Shown here piece after piece: positions 34,496-43,698 of a stretch of 64,000 nucleotides of DNA. Made by a program: the position numbers and the translations under genes. The notes under the pieces were generated by a model. It did not search any database and was not told the origin of the DNA. It saw nothing but the letters and a program-made list of their open reading frames with translations. Every line of letters begins with the position of its first letter. Positions within the stretch are counted from its first letter, which is position 1. The stretch spans positions 89,663 through 153,662 of the forward strand of contig NZ_JACIDB010000007.1 of assembly GCF_014196115.1 (NCBI RefSeq), in the 5' to 3' direction. This DNA comes from Sphingomonas aquatilis (lineage in GTDB: Bacteria; Pseudomonadota; Alphaproteobacteria; Sphingomonadales; Sphingomonadaceae).

Positions 34496-36235
34496 TCAAT
34501 CCTCGCCAAACAGCTCGCGTTGCGCCTTGTCGAGCTCCTCGGCATAGCGGCGGCGCACATACGGTTCGGAGAGGATGCCGAGCACCCGCGCCTCCTCGCC
34601 CACCACCGCCAGCTCGTCCGCGCCTGCCGCGTCGAACGCCGCCATCACCGCCTTGATGTCCGCGTCGGGTGGCAAGGCGAGGTCGCGATGGATCGCGAGA
34701 CTGCCGACGGGTGCGTCGACCGCCGCCTCCTCGCCATAGGCGCGCGCGGTCTGCACGATCCCGGCGTAGCGATCGTCGGCATCGGCCAGTACGACGCGAC
34801 TGGTCGACCCGAGCGGAAACGTCCGCCGGAACTCGGCAACGCTGATATCTGCCGGTGTCGCCCGCTCCACGCGGCGCATCATCCGCCCTGCGGTCAGCGT
34901 CCGCATCCAGCCGACATCGCGCGCGCTCTTGATCGTCTCGCCACGCAAATGCAGCCGCCAGGTCGAGAAGGAATAGCCGAACGTCTCGCGCACGATCGTC
35001 GAGGCGACGAGCACCGCGGCCAGGCTCGCCGCGGCAAGCGGCACGTCATGCGTCGCCTCCAGCACCAGCATCGCCATCGTCATCGGCCCGCCCACCACGG
35101 CTACGGCGAGCGCCGCCATGCCGACGAGCGCGGCATTCTGCGGATCGACCACCGCCTGCCCCGCCGCGAGCGCCAGCAGTCCGGCAAACAGATGCCCCAG
35201 CAGACTGCCGAGGAACAGCGACGCGAAGAACAAGCCGCCGCGAAAGCCGAAGCCCAGCGACACGATCGAGCCTGCGCATTTCATCACGAATACCGCCGCG
35301 ATGAAGGTCAGCGGCAAACCATATTCCAGGTCGAGGTGCAGCGCGCCATGCCCCGCCGACAGCACCTGCGGCGTCAGCAGCGCGAGCGGGATCAGCAGCA
35401 CTCCGCCCAATACCGGTCGCCACGCCGACGGGATCGGCAGCCGCCGGGTCAGCGCCTCCATCTCGGCGACGCTGCGCATCAGCGCGACGCCGACCAGCGC
35501 GGCGATCGCGCCCAGTCCGGCGTAGATCAAGTAATGATGCGTCGCCACCGCCTCGCCCGCGCTGGCGCTGACCAGATAGGGTTGCGCGCCGAACGCCTGC
35601 GCCACGAGCACGCCCGACAACGATGCCGCCGCGACCGGCGCGATGGCGGCGGGCGTATAAGCCCCGATCACGATCTCGAACGCATAGAAGGCGCCCGCCA
35701 GCGGTGCCCCGAACGCGCCAGCAATCGCAGCGCCCGTCCCCGCGCCCACCAGCACGCGCAGGTCGCCGCGCCGCAGGCGCAGCCGCATGCCGGCGATCGA
35801 TGCCATCACCGCGCCCAGCTGCGCATAGGCCGCCTCCAGCCCCACCGAGGCGCCGAAGCCGTTGGACAGGATCGTCTGTCCCGAGATGACGAGGCTATCG
35901 GTCAACGACATCCGCCCGCCATGCAGCGCATTCGCCTCGACCGCGTCGATCATCCGTCGGGTCCGCGCGCGCGTCATCCAGGAAAAGCCGACGAGCGCCA
36001 GGCCGCCCATCGGCAGCGCCAGCAGCGCGAGCGGCGCCAGATGCTCCGCCGCGCTCAGCCGCCCGCCGTTCGGCAGCGCGAACAGCCAATGCTGCAACGT
36101 CCGCGCGATCGCGCCCTGTACGACGCTGAGCAGTCCGGCGACACCGCCGACCACGACCGCCAGCCCGATCAGCACCGCCTCGCTCGCGCGCGCCCGCCGC
36201 CGCACCCAGGACGACACGCTGCGCACCAGCGTCAT
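34496..36235 (-). CDS. ClC family chloride channel/transporter with C-terminal CBS region
   Basis: A 579-aa membrane protein. The ClC core (about residues 20-420) shows GAGTGAAIAGAFGAPLAGAF, GFGFRGGLFFASLFLGSLLG and a C-terminal helix set; a cytoplasmic region (about 450-579) looks like a CBS pair. The canonical GREGP gate motif reads GLEAA, keeping the gating Glu (E134). The usual GSGIP motif is not recognisable. The paired Glu at the FIIEE position is FEI (E187 then Ile188), so the internal proton Glu of Cl/H antiporters appears to be missing. The ATG overlaps the stop of the DUF2490 gene by one base. It should move chloride or another anion across the inner membrane. Confidence 0.85.
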   Translation of the reverse strand: MTLVRSVSSWVRRRARASEAVLIGLAVVVGGVAGLLSVVQGAIARTLQHWLFALPNGGRLSAAEHLAPLALLALPMGGLALVGFSWMTRARTRRMIDAVEANALHGGRMSLTDSLVISGQTILSNGFGASVGLEAAYAQLGAVMASIAGMRLRLRRGDLRVLVGAGTGAAIAGAFGAPLAGAFYAFEIVIGAYTPAAIAPVAAASLSGVLVAQAFGAQPYLVSASAGEAVATHHYLIYAGLGAIAALVGVALMRSVAEMEALTRRLPIPSAWRPVLGGVLLIPLALLTPQVLSAGHGALHLDLEYGLPLTFIAAVFVMKCAGSIVSLGFGFRGGLFFASLFLGSLLGHLFAGLLALAAGQAVVDPQNAALVGMAALAVAVVGGPMTMAMLVLEATHDVPLAAASLAAVLVASTIVRETFGYSFSTWRLHLRGETIKSARDVGWMRTLTAGRMMRRVERATPADISVAEFRRTFPLGSTSRVVLADADDRYAGIVQTARAYGEEAAVDAPVGSLAIHRDLALPPDADIKAVMAAFDAAGADELAVVGEEARVLGILSEPYVRRRYAEELDKAQRELFGED

Positions 36236-36945
36236 CAGTCGTTGACGTTCGGAAAGGCGAAGCCGCGCAGATTGATCGTCAGCTGCATCGTCAGCGCATG
36301 GTCCATCTGCGCCCGCGCGTTGGTGCGTCCGGGGCGAAACTGGTTGAGATAGCCGACGTCCATACTCATCCGCTTGCCGATCGGCACCACGACGCCGGCG
36401 ATATTGCGCATGCGCTCATACCCGCTGCGCTGTCCCCAGCCGGTGGAATTGGGCAGGTAGAAGCTTTCGTGGCTGACGAACAGCGCCCAGCCCTTGGGGC
36501 GCAACTTGTGATTGTAGCGCACCAGCGGCCGGATGCGGATGCCGACGCCGGGCCCGCGCGGGTTGAAGCGTTCGTCGACCCGGAACCGCGTCACCACCGG
36601 TCCGAACGTGCCCACCACCTGCTGGCGGATGCGATCCTCGTTCGCGCCGGTGTTGCCGTTATGCGCACCGACCTTGCGGTAGCCGAAGCCGAGTTCGAGC
36701 TGCTTCGTCACCTTCAGCCCCAGCAGCGCGCCGAACTCGGTCTGATACAGTCCATCCTGACGATCGCTGAACCGGGCAATCTGCTCCAGCGTCACGCGCA
36801 GTTCGTCGGTCAGCGGCACGTTGGTGTTCACCTGCGTCCACAGCTGCGCATCCTGCTGCTGCGCGGCCGCGGGACTGGCGGCGGCCAGGTACGCACAGGC
36901 CGTCACGACATACAATGATCGAAAGTGGACGCGCTGCGGCAACAT
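36235..36945 (-). CDS. DUF2490 domain-containing outer membrane-like protein
   Basis: A 236-aa exported protein with a signal peptide ending ASPAAAQ (about residue 28). The rest alternates short amphipathic strands (QLWTQVNTNVPLTDELRVTL, TKQLELGFGYRKVGA, RIRPLVRYNHKLRPKGWALF) as in small beta-barrel proteins of the DUF2490 family. Its stop overlaps the ClC start by one base, so the two genes are coupled. Function of the family is unknown. Confidence 0.8.
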   Translation of the reverse strand: MLPQRVHFRSLYVVTACAYLAAASPAAAQQQDAQLWTQVNTNVPLTDELRVTLEQIARFSDRQDGLYQTEFGALLGLKVTKQLELGFGYRKVGAHNGNTGANEDRIRQQVVGTFGPVVTRFRVDERFNPRGPGVGIRIRPLVRYNHKLRPKGWALFVSHESFYLPNSTGWGQRSGYERMRNIAGVVVPIGKRMSMDVGYLNQFRPGRTNARAQMDHALTMQLTINLRGFAFPNVND

Positions 36946-37046
36946 CGGCGGCGCTTAGGCGATGATGGGGCCGATGTCATGACCATCTTGACGGCAAATC
37001 CTACCAGGCAGATGGTGTATCGCATCAGAGGGGGAGGATCGCCACT

Positions 37047-37886
37047 ATGCGCGCATCTGGTACAGCCGTGTGTATCGCCATCGCCATGCTCGCGGGGTGC
37101 AGCAAGGCCCCGGACAATACGGACGCTCCCGCCGCGTCCGACACCGCGGGTGCCCCCGGCATCGCCGTCACCGCAGCGCCGGGTGTCGCATTCAATTATC
37201 GGTACGGCTTCCGCCTACCGCCCCGCGCCATTGCCGCCGTGCAGGAAGCGCATGCCAGCACCTGTGAAAAGCTGGGGATCGCACGCTGCCGCATCACCGG
37301 CATGGACTATCGCGTCGTCGGCGAGAATGACATTCGCGGCAGCCTACACTTCAAACTCGACCCTGCGATCGCCCGTGCCTTCGGCAAGCGTGGCATCGAC
37401 ATCGTACAGGACGCGAAGGGTACGCTGGTCAGCGCCGAGATTACCGGCACCGACGCCGCCGAAGCGATCGAACGCGCCGGCGGCACCCAGGCCGAAGCCG
37501 CCGCGGCGGTCGCCCGCGCCGACGCGGCACTGGCCCGCAGCGGCGCGGGCGCGGAAGAACGCGCCGAACTGCAACGCCAGCGCGCCGCCGCGGCGACCGC
37601 CGCGCGCGATGCCGCCGCGACCGCTGCGGACAATCGCGCCAGCCTCGCCCGCACGCCCATGACCTTCGACTATGAATCGGGTGATGCCGTCCGCGGCTTC
37701 GACACCAGCGCGCCGCTCACCAGTGCCCTCGACACCATGGTCGCGTCGGGTCAGGTCACGCTCGCCGTGTTGCTCGGAATCGTCGCGATCTTCGGCCCGC
37801 CGGCGATCGTCTTCGTCATCGGCCTGCTGCTGTGGCGGCGGATGCGCAGGCCCGTCGCGCGCTGGCGGCGGCAGGCGGACGACTGA
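37047..37886 (+). CDS. DUF4349-like lipoprotein with C-terminal membrane anchor
   Basis: A 279-aa protein with a lipoprotein signal (MRASGTAVCIAIAMLAGCSK, lipobox LAGC). A globular part (about 45-150) precedes an Ala-rich, charged coiled-coil stretch (about 150-205), then SLARTPMTFDYESGDAVRGF, and a single membrane helix near the C terminus (about 230-265) followed by a basic tail. This order (lipobox, coiled coil, C-terminal TM) is that of DUF4349 proteins, whose role is unknown. It stands alone before the purine genes. Confidence 0.7.
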   Translation: MRASGTAVCIAIAMLAGCSKAPDNTDAPAASDTAGAPGIAVTAAPGVAFNYRYGFRLPPRAIAAVQEAHASTCEKLGIARCRITGMDYRVVGENDIRGSLHFKLDPAIARAFGKRGIDIVQDAKGTLVSAEITGTDAAEAIERAGGTQAEAAAAVARADAALARSGAGAEERAELQRQRAAAATAARDAAATAADNRASLARTPMTFDYESGDAVRGFDTSAPLTSALDTMVASGQVTLAVLLGIVAIFGPPAIVFVIGLLLWRRMRRPVARWRRQADD

Positions 37887-38003
37887 GGCGTCCCTTGCGC
37901 GATTGCACCTCCCGCCCCCTTCCCCTATAGGCCCGCCCATTCCGGCCCCGGCGCGCGGCTCACCCGCGCCGCCGGGGCTGCCTACTTTCAGGGGAAGTCG
38001 CGC

Positions 38004-38783
38004 ATGGCTCGCCGCCGCCAGATCTACGAGGGCAAGGCCAAGATCCTGTACGAGGGCCCCGAGCCCGGCACGCTGATCCAGTATTTCAAGGACGATGCCA
38101 CCGCGTTCAACGCCCAGAAAAAGGGCACGATCAGCGGCAAGGGCGTGCTGAACAACCGCATCTCCGAGCATGTCTTCACGCTGCTCGACGCGATTGGCGT
38201 GCCGACGCACTTCATCCGCCGCCTCAACATGCGCGAGCAGTTGATCCGTCAGGTCGAGATCGTCCCGATCGAGGTCGTCGTGCGGAACGTCGCGGCGGGC
38301 TCGCTGTCGAAGCGCCTCGGGATCGAAGAGGGCACCAAGCTGCCCCGCACGATCATCGAATATTATTACAAGGACGATGCGCTCGGCGATCCGATGATCT
38401 CCGACGAACATATCGCCGCGTTCGGCTGGGCCAGCCAGGACGAAATGCACGACATCGCCGACCTCGCGATCCGCGTGAACGACTTCCTGACCGGCCTGTT
38501 CGCCGGGATCGGTATCCGTCTGGTCGACTTCAAGCTCGAATTCGGCCGCATCTGGGACAATGACTACGGCCGCATCATCCTGGCGGACGAGATCAGCCCC
38601 GATGGTTGCCGCCTGTGGGACATGGAATCGAACGAGAAGCTCGACAAGGATCGCTTCCGCCGCGACCTGGGCGGCGAGGCGGAGGCCTATCAGGAGGTCG
38701 CGCGCCGTCTGGGCCTGATGCCCGAAGGCGAGGACAGCGCCGTGCTCGACCTCGATTCCCACCGCAAGCGCCGGGGCAAGTAA
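38004..38783 (+). CDS. purC: Phosphoribosylaminoimidazole-succinocarboxamide synthase
   Basis: A 259-aa SAICAR synthetase for step 8 of purine synthesis (CAIR plus aspartate to SAICAR using ATP). Recognisable segments: [20 protein letters not shown] near the N terminus, [40 protein letters not shown] and the active-site [12 protein letters not shown] and [23 protein letters not shown] ribosome-binding site precedes the ATG. It heads a purC-purS-purQ cluster with 3 bp and 1 bp gaps. Confidence 0.98.
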   Translation: MARRRQIYEGKAKILYEGPEPGTLIQYFKDDATAFNAQKKGTISGKGVLNNRISEHVFTLLDAIGVPTHFIRRLNMREQLIRQVEIVPIEVVVRNVAAGSLSKRLGIEEGTKLPRTIIEYYYKDDALGDPMISDEHIAAFGWASQDEMHDIADLAIRVNDFLTGLFAGIGIRLVDFKLEFGRIWDNDYGRIILADEISPDGCRLWDMESNEKLDKDRFRRDLGGEAEAYQEVARRLGLMPEGEDSAVLDLDSHRKRRGK

Positions 38784-38786
38784 CCG

Positions 38787-39017
38787 ATGAAACTCCGCAT
38801 TTTCGTGACCCTTAAGCCCGGCGTTCTAGACCCCCAAGGCCGCGCCATCCATCATGCCCTCGGGTCGCTCGGCTTCGCTGGCGTCGAGGACGTGCGCGCC
38901 GGCAAGATGTTCGAACTCGAAGTCGCCGATACGACGACCGACGAAGCGATCGACGGCATGTGCCGCCAGCTGCTCGCCAACACCGTCATCGAGAACTTCC
39001 GGGTGGAGCGCGTTTAA
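38787..39017 (+). CDS. purS: Phosphoribosylformylglycinamidine synthase subunit PurS
   Basis: A 76-aa small subunit of the three-part FGAM synthase. The sequence [20 protein letters not shown] followed by HHALGSLGF is typical of PurS. It bridges PurQ and PurL and helps channel ammonia. The gene lies 3 bp after purC and 1 bp before purQ; purL, usually next, is not in the window. Confidence 0.97.
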   Translation: MKLRIFVTLKPGVLDPQGRAIHHALGSLGFAGVEDVRAGKMFELEVADTTTDEAIDGMCRQLLANTVIENFRVERV

Positions 39018-39018
39018 G

Positions 39019-39687
<669 letters not shown>

Positions 39688-39853
39688 TTCCGTTACGGGC
39701 TCACCACCGCCCAAATGCCAAAGAGCAGCGTCGTCGGGAGAGCGGGACGCTCGTCAGCCGTCCGGATTGCGGACTGTTTCCTCGAATGATCGAATTTTTG
39801 GAACTCTAACGCTGTTCCCAAGCCTGCGCCGATCACCGCAGGAAGAGGGTCAA

Positions 39854-39873
39854 GGGGGCGGCCACCCGCCCCC
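39854..39873 (-). terminator. GC-rich hairpin after the metallothionein gene
   Basis: GGGGGCG and CGCCCCC form a perfect 7-bp stem with a 6-nt loop, 8 bp past the metallothionein stop. It is the likely end of the smtB-metallothionein transcript; only a weak T run follows. Confidence 0.5.
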
Positions 39874-39881
39874 TCTCCCAA

Positions 39882-40052
39882 TCAGCCGTGGCAGGGGCAA
39901 CCGGCGTGGTCGCAGCCGGCCGACTGCGCGTGGTGGTTGGCGCAATTGTCGCTGCAATAGGCGCGGCCTTCGGCCTGCACGGCGCCTTCCGGGCTGACGA
40001 TGCAAACGCAGTCCGTGCAGGCGCACTTCACCATGTCGACGTTGACGCTCAT
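39882..40052 (-). CDS. Bacterial metallothionein (SmtA-like)
   Basis: A 56-aa Cys- and His-rich protein. Nine Cys and four His are seen: CACTDCVC near residues 10-17, then YCSDNC at 32-36, and CDHAGCPCHG at the C terminus. The KCACTDCVC block and the AYCSDNCANHH segment match the zinc-finger-like fold of cyanobacterial and pseudomonad metallothioneins, which bind Zn or Cd. The gene follows an SmtB-type sensor by 4 bp, with AGGA 6 bp before the ATG lying at the end of the sensor gene. Metal-induced expression is therefore expected. Too short for ordinary gene-length cut-offs. Confidence 0.92.
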   Translation of the reverse strand: MSVNVDMVKCACTDCVCIVSPEGAVQAEGRAYCSDNCANHHAQSAGCDHAGCPCHG

Positions 40053-40056
40053 GATC

Positions 40057-40362
40057 CTATTCCTCGTGAATGTGGTCTTCGGGTTCCAATACGTGGTCCA
40101 TCATGTTGGTGAGCATGGTGCGCACGTGGCAGTCGGGCAGATCGTAGAAGACGTTCCGCCCGCTACGCTCCTGCTTCAGCAAGCGCCCTGCGCGCAGCAG
40201 CCGAAGATGCTGCGACACCAGGCTCTGACTGATGCCAACCTCTGCCGTCAGATCGCCGACCGTACGCGGCCCGTCGAGGCATGCCGCAACCAGCCGCAGC
40301 CGGTTCGGTTCGCCCAACAGTCGGAACAATTCGGCTAGCTGTGTGCTCTCGTCCGCTGTCAT
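40057..40362 (-). CDS. ArsR/SmtB family metal-sensing repressor (alpha5 zinc site)
   Basis: A 101-aa winged-helix repressor (MTADESTQLAELFRLLGEPN...). The DNA-binding helix is VGISQSLVSQHLRLLRAGRL. Near the C terminus the motif D-C-H-x10-H-V-L-E matches the alpha5 zinc site (DxHx10HxxE) of SmtB/CzrA sensors, so zinc is the probable signal. The promoter places transcription near 40383, which favours the ATG at 40362 over one at 40386 that would lie at or upstream of the likely transcription start; that longer form would add a Cys-rich MCSCVEGC. It is cotranscribed with the metallothionein. Confidence 0.92.
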   Translation of the reverse strand: MTADESTQLAELFRLLGEPNRLRLVAACLDGPRTVGDLTAEVGISQSLVSQHLRLLRAGRLLKQERSGRNVFYDLPDCHVRTMLTNMMDHVLEPEDHIHEE

Positions 40363-40370
40363 ACATCCTT

Positions 40371-40406
40371 CAACACATGAACACATCCTAATATGTTCAT
40401 GTGTTG
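40371..40406. promoter_or_regulatory. SmtB-type operator
   Basis: A perfect inverted repeat, CAACACATGAACA and TGTTCATGTGTTG, with a 10-bp centre. The TGAACA/TGTTCA core is that of ArsR/SmtB family operators. It covers the -10 box and spacer of the putative promoter of the downstream smtB-metallothionein operon, so binding should block transcription. Confidence 0.85.
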
Positions 40407-40417
40407 ATATATGTCAA
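40390..40417 (-). promoter_or_regulatory. Putative sigma70 promoter of the smtB-metallothionein operon
   Basis: On the minus strand a perfect TTGACA (40417-40412) is followed after 16 bp by CATATT (40395-40390). The spacer and -10 box lie within the inverted repeat, the layout expected for repression by the encoded sensor. Confidence 0.6.
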
Positions 40418-40551
40418 GCCGCGATGCGGATGGCCGGAGCAGTCGGCGGCGGCGTTTTGCTAGGACAGCCGCAGCTCAGGGCCGCATCGAGCAGCCCGTA
40501 ACCGCCTCAAGCGTAAAGCCGGCCTTGCCGGTTCGCAGGTCTGTTCTAAAA

Positions 40552-40628
40552 TGGCGCGCCCGGCAGGATTCGAACCTGCAACTCCAAGCTTAGAAGGCTC
40601 GTGCTCTATCCAGTTGAACTACGGGCGC
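40552..40628 (-). tRNA. tRNA-Arg (anticodon UCU)
   Basis: A 77-nt cloverleaf can be drawn by hand: acceptor GCGCCCG/CGGGCGC, D arm GTTC/GAGC, anticodon stem CGAGC/GCTTG with loop CTTCTAA (anticodon TCT), T arm GCAGG-TTCGAAT-CCTGC, discriminator G and an encoded CCA. It reads AGA codons, which are rare in GC-rich genomes. Confidence 0.97.
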
Positions 40629-40686
40629 GCAAGGCAGCCCCGGTAGCGCGTTGCGTGGGCCGGGAAAAGCCATAGAGTGCGCCGCC

Positions 40687-41427
40687 ATGGATACGGGGCA
40701 CGAACGGGCGGTCGATGCGAGCGCGCTGCCGGGGCAGGCGTTTCGCTATTATGATTTCGTGATGGCGGCGTTCGTCGCGATCCTGTTGCTGTCGAACGTG
40801 ATCGGCGCGGGCAAGGTCGCGCAGGTGACGCTGCCCGGCATCGGACCATGGCCGTTCGGCGCCGGCATCCTGTTCTTTCCGGTCAGCTACGTGATCGGCG
40901 ACGTGCTGACCGAAGTCTATGGCTATGCCCGCGCGCGCCGCGTGATCTGGGCGGGCACCGCGGCGGTCGTGTTCATGGCGTTCATGAGCTGGGTGGTCGT
41001 CGCCCTGCCCCCGGCGCCGTCCTGGGGCAACCAGGCGGCCTATGCCGTCATCTTCGGCCAGGTGCCGCGGATCGTGCTGGCGAGCGTTCTCGCCTTCTGG
41101 GCGGGCGAGTTCGTCAACAGCTATGTCATGGCGCGGATGAAGGTGTGGACCGGCGGCAAGCATCTGTGGACCCGTACGATCGGCTCGACCATCTTGGGCG
41201 AAGGCGTGGACAGCCTGATCTTCTATCCCGTCGCCTTCTTGGGCGCCGAGGGCTTCACGCCCCAGCTGGTCGTCACCGTATTGTTCACGCAATGGGCGCT
41301 GAAAGTGGCGTGGGAGGTGGTGCTGACGCCGCTGACCTATGTCGTCGTGGGCGCGCTGAAACGGGCCGAGGGCGTCGACGTGTTCGACCGGGGTACGGAC
41401 TTCACGCCATTCCGCGCGCGGGTCTGA
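40687..41427 (+). CDS. yhhQ: Queuosine precursor transporter, YhhQ/DUF165 family
   Basis: A 246-aa membrane protein with about six helices. Family features are the N-terminal FRYYDFVMAAFVAILLLSNV, FPVSYVIGDVLTEVYGYARA, FWAGEFVNSYVMARMKVWTG and the RTIGSTILGEGVDSLIFYPV block, which contains the conserved E-x2-D-S/T segment. YhhQ-type proteins import queuosine precursors such as preQ0/preQ1 for tRNA modification. The ATG at 40687 starts just before the first helix. It lies beside, but is not related to, the tRNA-Arg gene. Confidence 0.9.
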   Translation: MDTGHERAVDASALPGQAFRYYDFVMAAFVAILLLSNVIGAGKVAQVTLPGIGPWPFGAGILFFPVSYVIGDVLTEVYGYARARRVIWAGTAAVVFMAFMSWVVVALPPAPSWGNQAAYAVIFGQVPRIVLASVLAFWAGEFVNSYVMARMKVWTGGKHLWTRTIGSTILGEGVDSLIFYPVAFLGAEGFTPQLVVTVLFTQWALKVAWEVVLTPLTYVVVGALKRAEGVDVFDRGTDFTPFRARV

Positions 41428-41571
41428 TCGACCGCCGCACCTCGCAGGGGTGATCGCGCCTTCCCCCCTCGACCCGACGACCGTCGCCGCAGCCCCCACT
41501 CTTCAACAAATAATGCCGCGGCTCCGCCCACCAGAGGAAGGGATTCACTTTTAGCCGCTAATCAGTCGGTT

Positions 41572-43596
41572 ATGGCTACAATCGCGCCCCTGCCCTCGCC
41601 CCCCGCATCGCCCGTGACGCGGGCCGTGCGGGGGCGGTTGTCGCGAGTCGTGGCGACTCTCGCGCGCTTCCAATGGTCCGGCACCGTGCCGACGTCACAC
41701 GCGCCTGATCCCGCCGATAGCGAACTGGACGAAATGCTCGCCGCGGCGCAGTTCCGGGCGTTGCGTCATCAGGTGCCGAGCCTGCACCTGATCCTGCTGA
41801 TCAACGTCACCTTCCTGACCTTCATCACCTCGTCCGCGCGCGCCGCGCCCGTCACCTATCTGCCCTCATGCGTCCTCGCTTGCTCCAGCGTGGTCCGCAT
41901 CCTGAAATGGCGGCGCGTCCATTATGCCGGTGCGGCGGCGGCCCGGCGGATGTTTGCCTCGACGGTCCGCACCTCTTTGCTGTTCGGCCTGAGCCTGTCC
42001 GCGTGGAGCGCCTGGGTGCTCTATACCCGCAGCGCGGATGTCGCCGCCTTCATCCCGTTCTTCGCGGCGCTGTCGACGATCGCCTGCGCGGTCTGCATGG
42101 TCTCGCTGCCCCGCGCCGCTTATGCCGTGATCTGGTCGGGAACGGTCCCGATGGTCGTCGCGATGATCGCGACGGGCAATCCGGCGCTGATGGCGGCGGC
42201 GGCGAACCTGTCGGTCATCGCCGTGCTGCTGTTCGCCTGGATGCAGCGCCAGCACCAGCAATTCCACGACATCGTGCAGGCACATGCGACGACGATCGAG
42301 CGCGAACGCGAAGTCGCCCACCTCGCCTTCAACGACCAGCTGACCGGCCTCGCCAACCGCCGCGCCTTCCTCGCCCGGCTGGACGAAGCACAGCGGCCGG
42401 CCGGCGAACGGCTGGACACCACCGTCGTGCTGATGGACCTCGACGGGTTCAAGGCGGTCAACGACCGCCTGGGCCATGGCGTCGGCGACGTCCTGCTGCG
42501 ACGCGTGTCGGATCGCCTGGCGCAACATGTGCCGCCCCAGGCGCTATGCGCACGGCTGGGCGGTGACGAGTTCGCCGTGCTGCTGCCCACCGCCGACGCG
42601 GCCGAGGTCGCAGCGGCCGCGCAGCGGATCGCGGCGATATTCGACCAGCCGATCACGATCGGCGACGACGTGATCCAGCCGCGCGGATCGATCGGCCTGT
42701 CGACGGGCGACGTCTGGCCCGGCGATCCGATCGACCTGATGCATCGCGCCGATCTGGCGCTGTACGAGAGCAAGGCGCTCAAGCAGGCGCAGCCCTATAC
42801 CTTCCACGTCGGTCTGCAGCAGCAAAGCGATCGGCGCCGCATCATCGAAACCGCCTATCAGGATCCGACCGCGCTCGCGCAGCTCGACGTGCATTTCCAG
42901 CCCATCGTCCGCACCGGCACCGGCGAGGTCGTCGCGTTCGAGGCGCTGATGCGCTGGCAGCACCCGCACCTGGGCAACGTGCCGCCCGACGAGCTGTTCG
43001 CGGTCGCGGACCGGGCACGAGTCGCGACGCATTTCACCGACCATCTCTTCGCCCGCGCGCTCGCCAGGGCGACGCAATGGCCGTCGCACCTCGCGCTTTC
43101 GTTCAACGTCACCGCGGGCGAGGTCGGGCCGCATCTGTGCGCCATGGTCGCCGCCGCCTGCGAACGCCACGGCTTCCCGCTCGATCGCCTGATCGTCGAA
43201 ATCACCGAAACCGCGCTGCTGCGGGACCTGGAGGTGGCGCGACGGACCATCGCCGAATTGCAGGCGCTCGGCGTCCGCGTGGCGCTGGACGATTTCGGCG
43301 CCGGCTTTGCCTCGATCGGATACCTCAAACACATCCGGTTCGACCTGATCAAGATCGACGGCGGTCTCGTTCAGTCGATCGCCGAATGTCCGCTCGCCGG
43401 TCAGTTGCTGATCGGCGTCGTCGAGCTGTGCCGTGCGGTCGGCACGCCGATCGTGGTGGAACAGGTGGAGACGCAGGCGCAGCTCGATATCCTGCGCGTG
43501 CTGGGGGTCGACAAGGTGCAGGGCTATCTCCTCGGCCATCCGACCGCCGATCCCGATCTCACCCCACAGTCTCCGTTGCGGACCAACCGGATGTGA
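41572..43596 (+). CDS. Membrane-bound GGDEF-EAL cyclic-di-GMP protein
   Basis: A 674-aa protein with several N-terminal membrane helices (about residues 65-230: VPSLHLILLINVTFLTFITS, TSLLFGLSLSAWSAWVLYT, LSTIACAVCMVSLPRAAYAV and others). The GGDEF domain is intact (ARLGGDEFAVL) but has no RxxD inhibitory site before it. The EAL domain keeps FEALMRW, the FNVTAGE Asn, VEITETALL, DDFGAGF, LIKIDGG and VQGYLLGHP. The glutamate of the usual AEGVET segment appears as VEQVET. A dual cyclase/phosphodiesterase or a phosphodiesterase with regulatory GGDEF is possible. The sensed signal at the membrane is unknown. Confidence 0.92.
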   Translation: MATIAPLPSPPASPVTRAVRGRLSRVVATLARFQWSGTVPTSHAPDPADSELDEMLAAAQFRALRHQVPSLHLILLINVTFLTFITSSARAAPVTYLPSCVLACSSVVRILKWRRVHYAGAAAARRMFASTVRTSLLFGLSLSAWSAWVLYTRSADVAAFIPFFAALSTIACAVCMVSLPRAAYAVIWSGTVPMVVAMIATGNPALMAAAANLSVIAVLLFAWMQRQHQQFHDIVQAHATTIEREREVAHLAFNDQLTGLANRRAFLARLDEAQRPAGERLDTTVVLMDLDGFKAVNDRLGHGVGDVLLRRVSDRLAQHVPPQALCARLGGDEFAVLLPTADAAEVAAAAQRIAAIFDQPITIGDDVIQPRGSIGLSTGDVWPGDPIDLMHRADLALYESKALKQAQPYTFHVGLQQQSDRRRIIETAYQDPTALAQLDVHFQPIVRTGTGEVVAFEALMRWQHPHLGNVPPDELFAVADRARVATHFTDHLFARALARATQWPSHLALSFNVTAGEVGPHLCAMVAAACERHGFPLDRLIVEITETALLRDLEVARRTIAELQALGVRVALDDFGAGFASIGYLKHIRFDLIKIDGGLVQSIAECPLAGQLLIGVVELCRAVGTPIVVEQVETQAQLDILRVLGVDKVQGYLLGHPTADPDLTPQSPLRTNRM

Positions 43597-43698
43597 CGGC
43601 ACCCGCCGGGGGGAGCGCTGCCGGTGCCATGGTTGCCCGAGCGCCGGTCCCGGCGACGTCGGTTGTCAGGGTATCGCACCAAGGCTAGAGCCGGCACC

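Noticed and set aside
34211..36352. A 713-codon open frame on the plus strand
   Set aside because: Antisense to the ClC and secreted-protein genes; composition is Arg/His rich with no recognisable domain.
40552..40628. tRNA-Arg as an integration site for a genomic island
   Set aside because: No integrase gene and no direct repeat of the tRNA 3' end were found nearby; both flanks are ordinary chromosomal genes.
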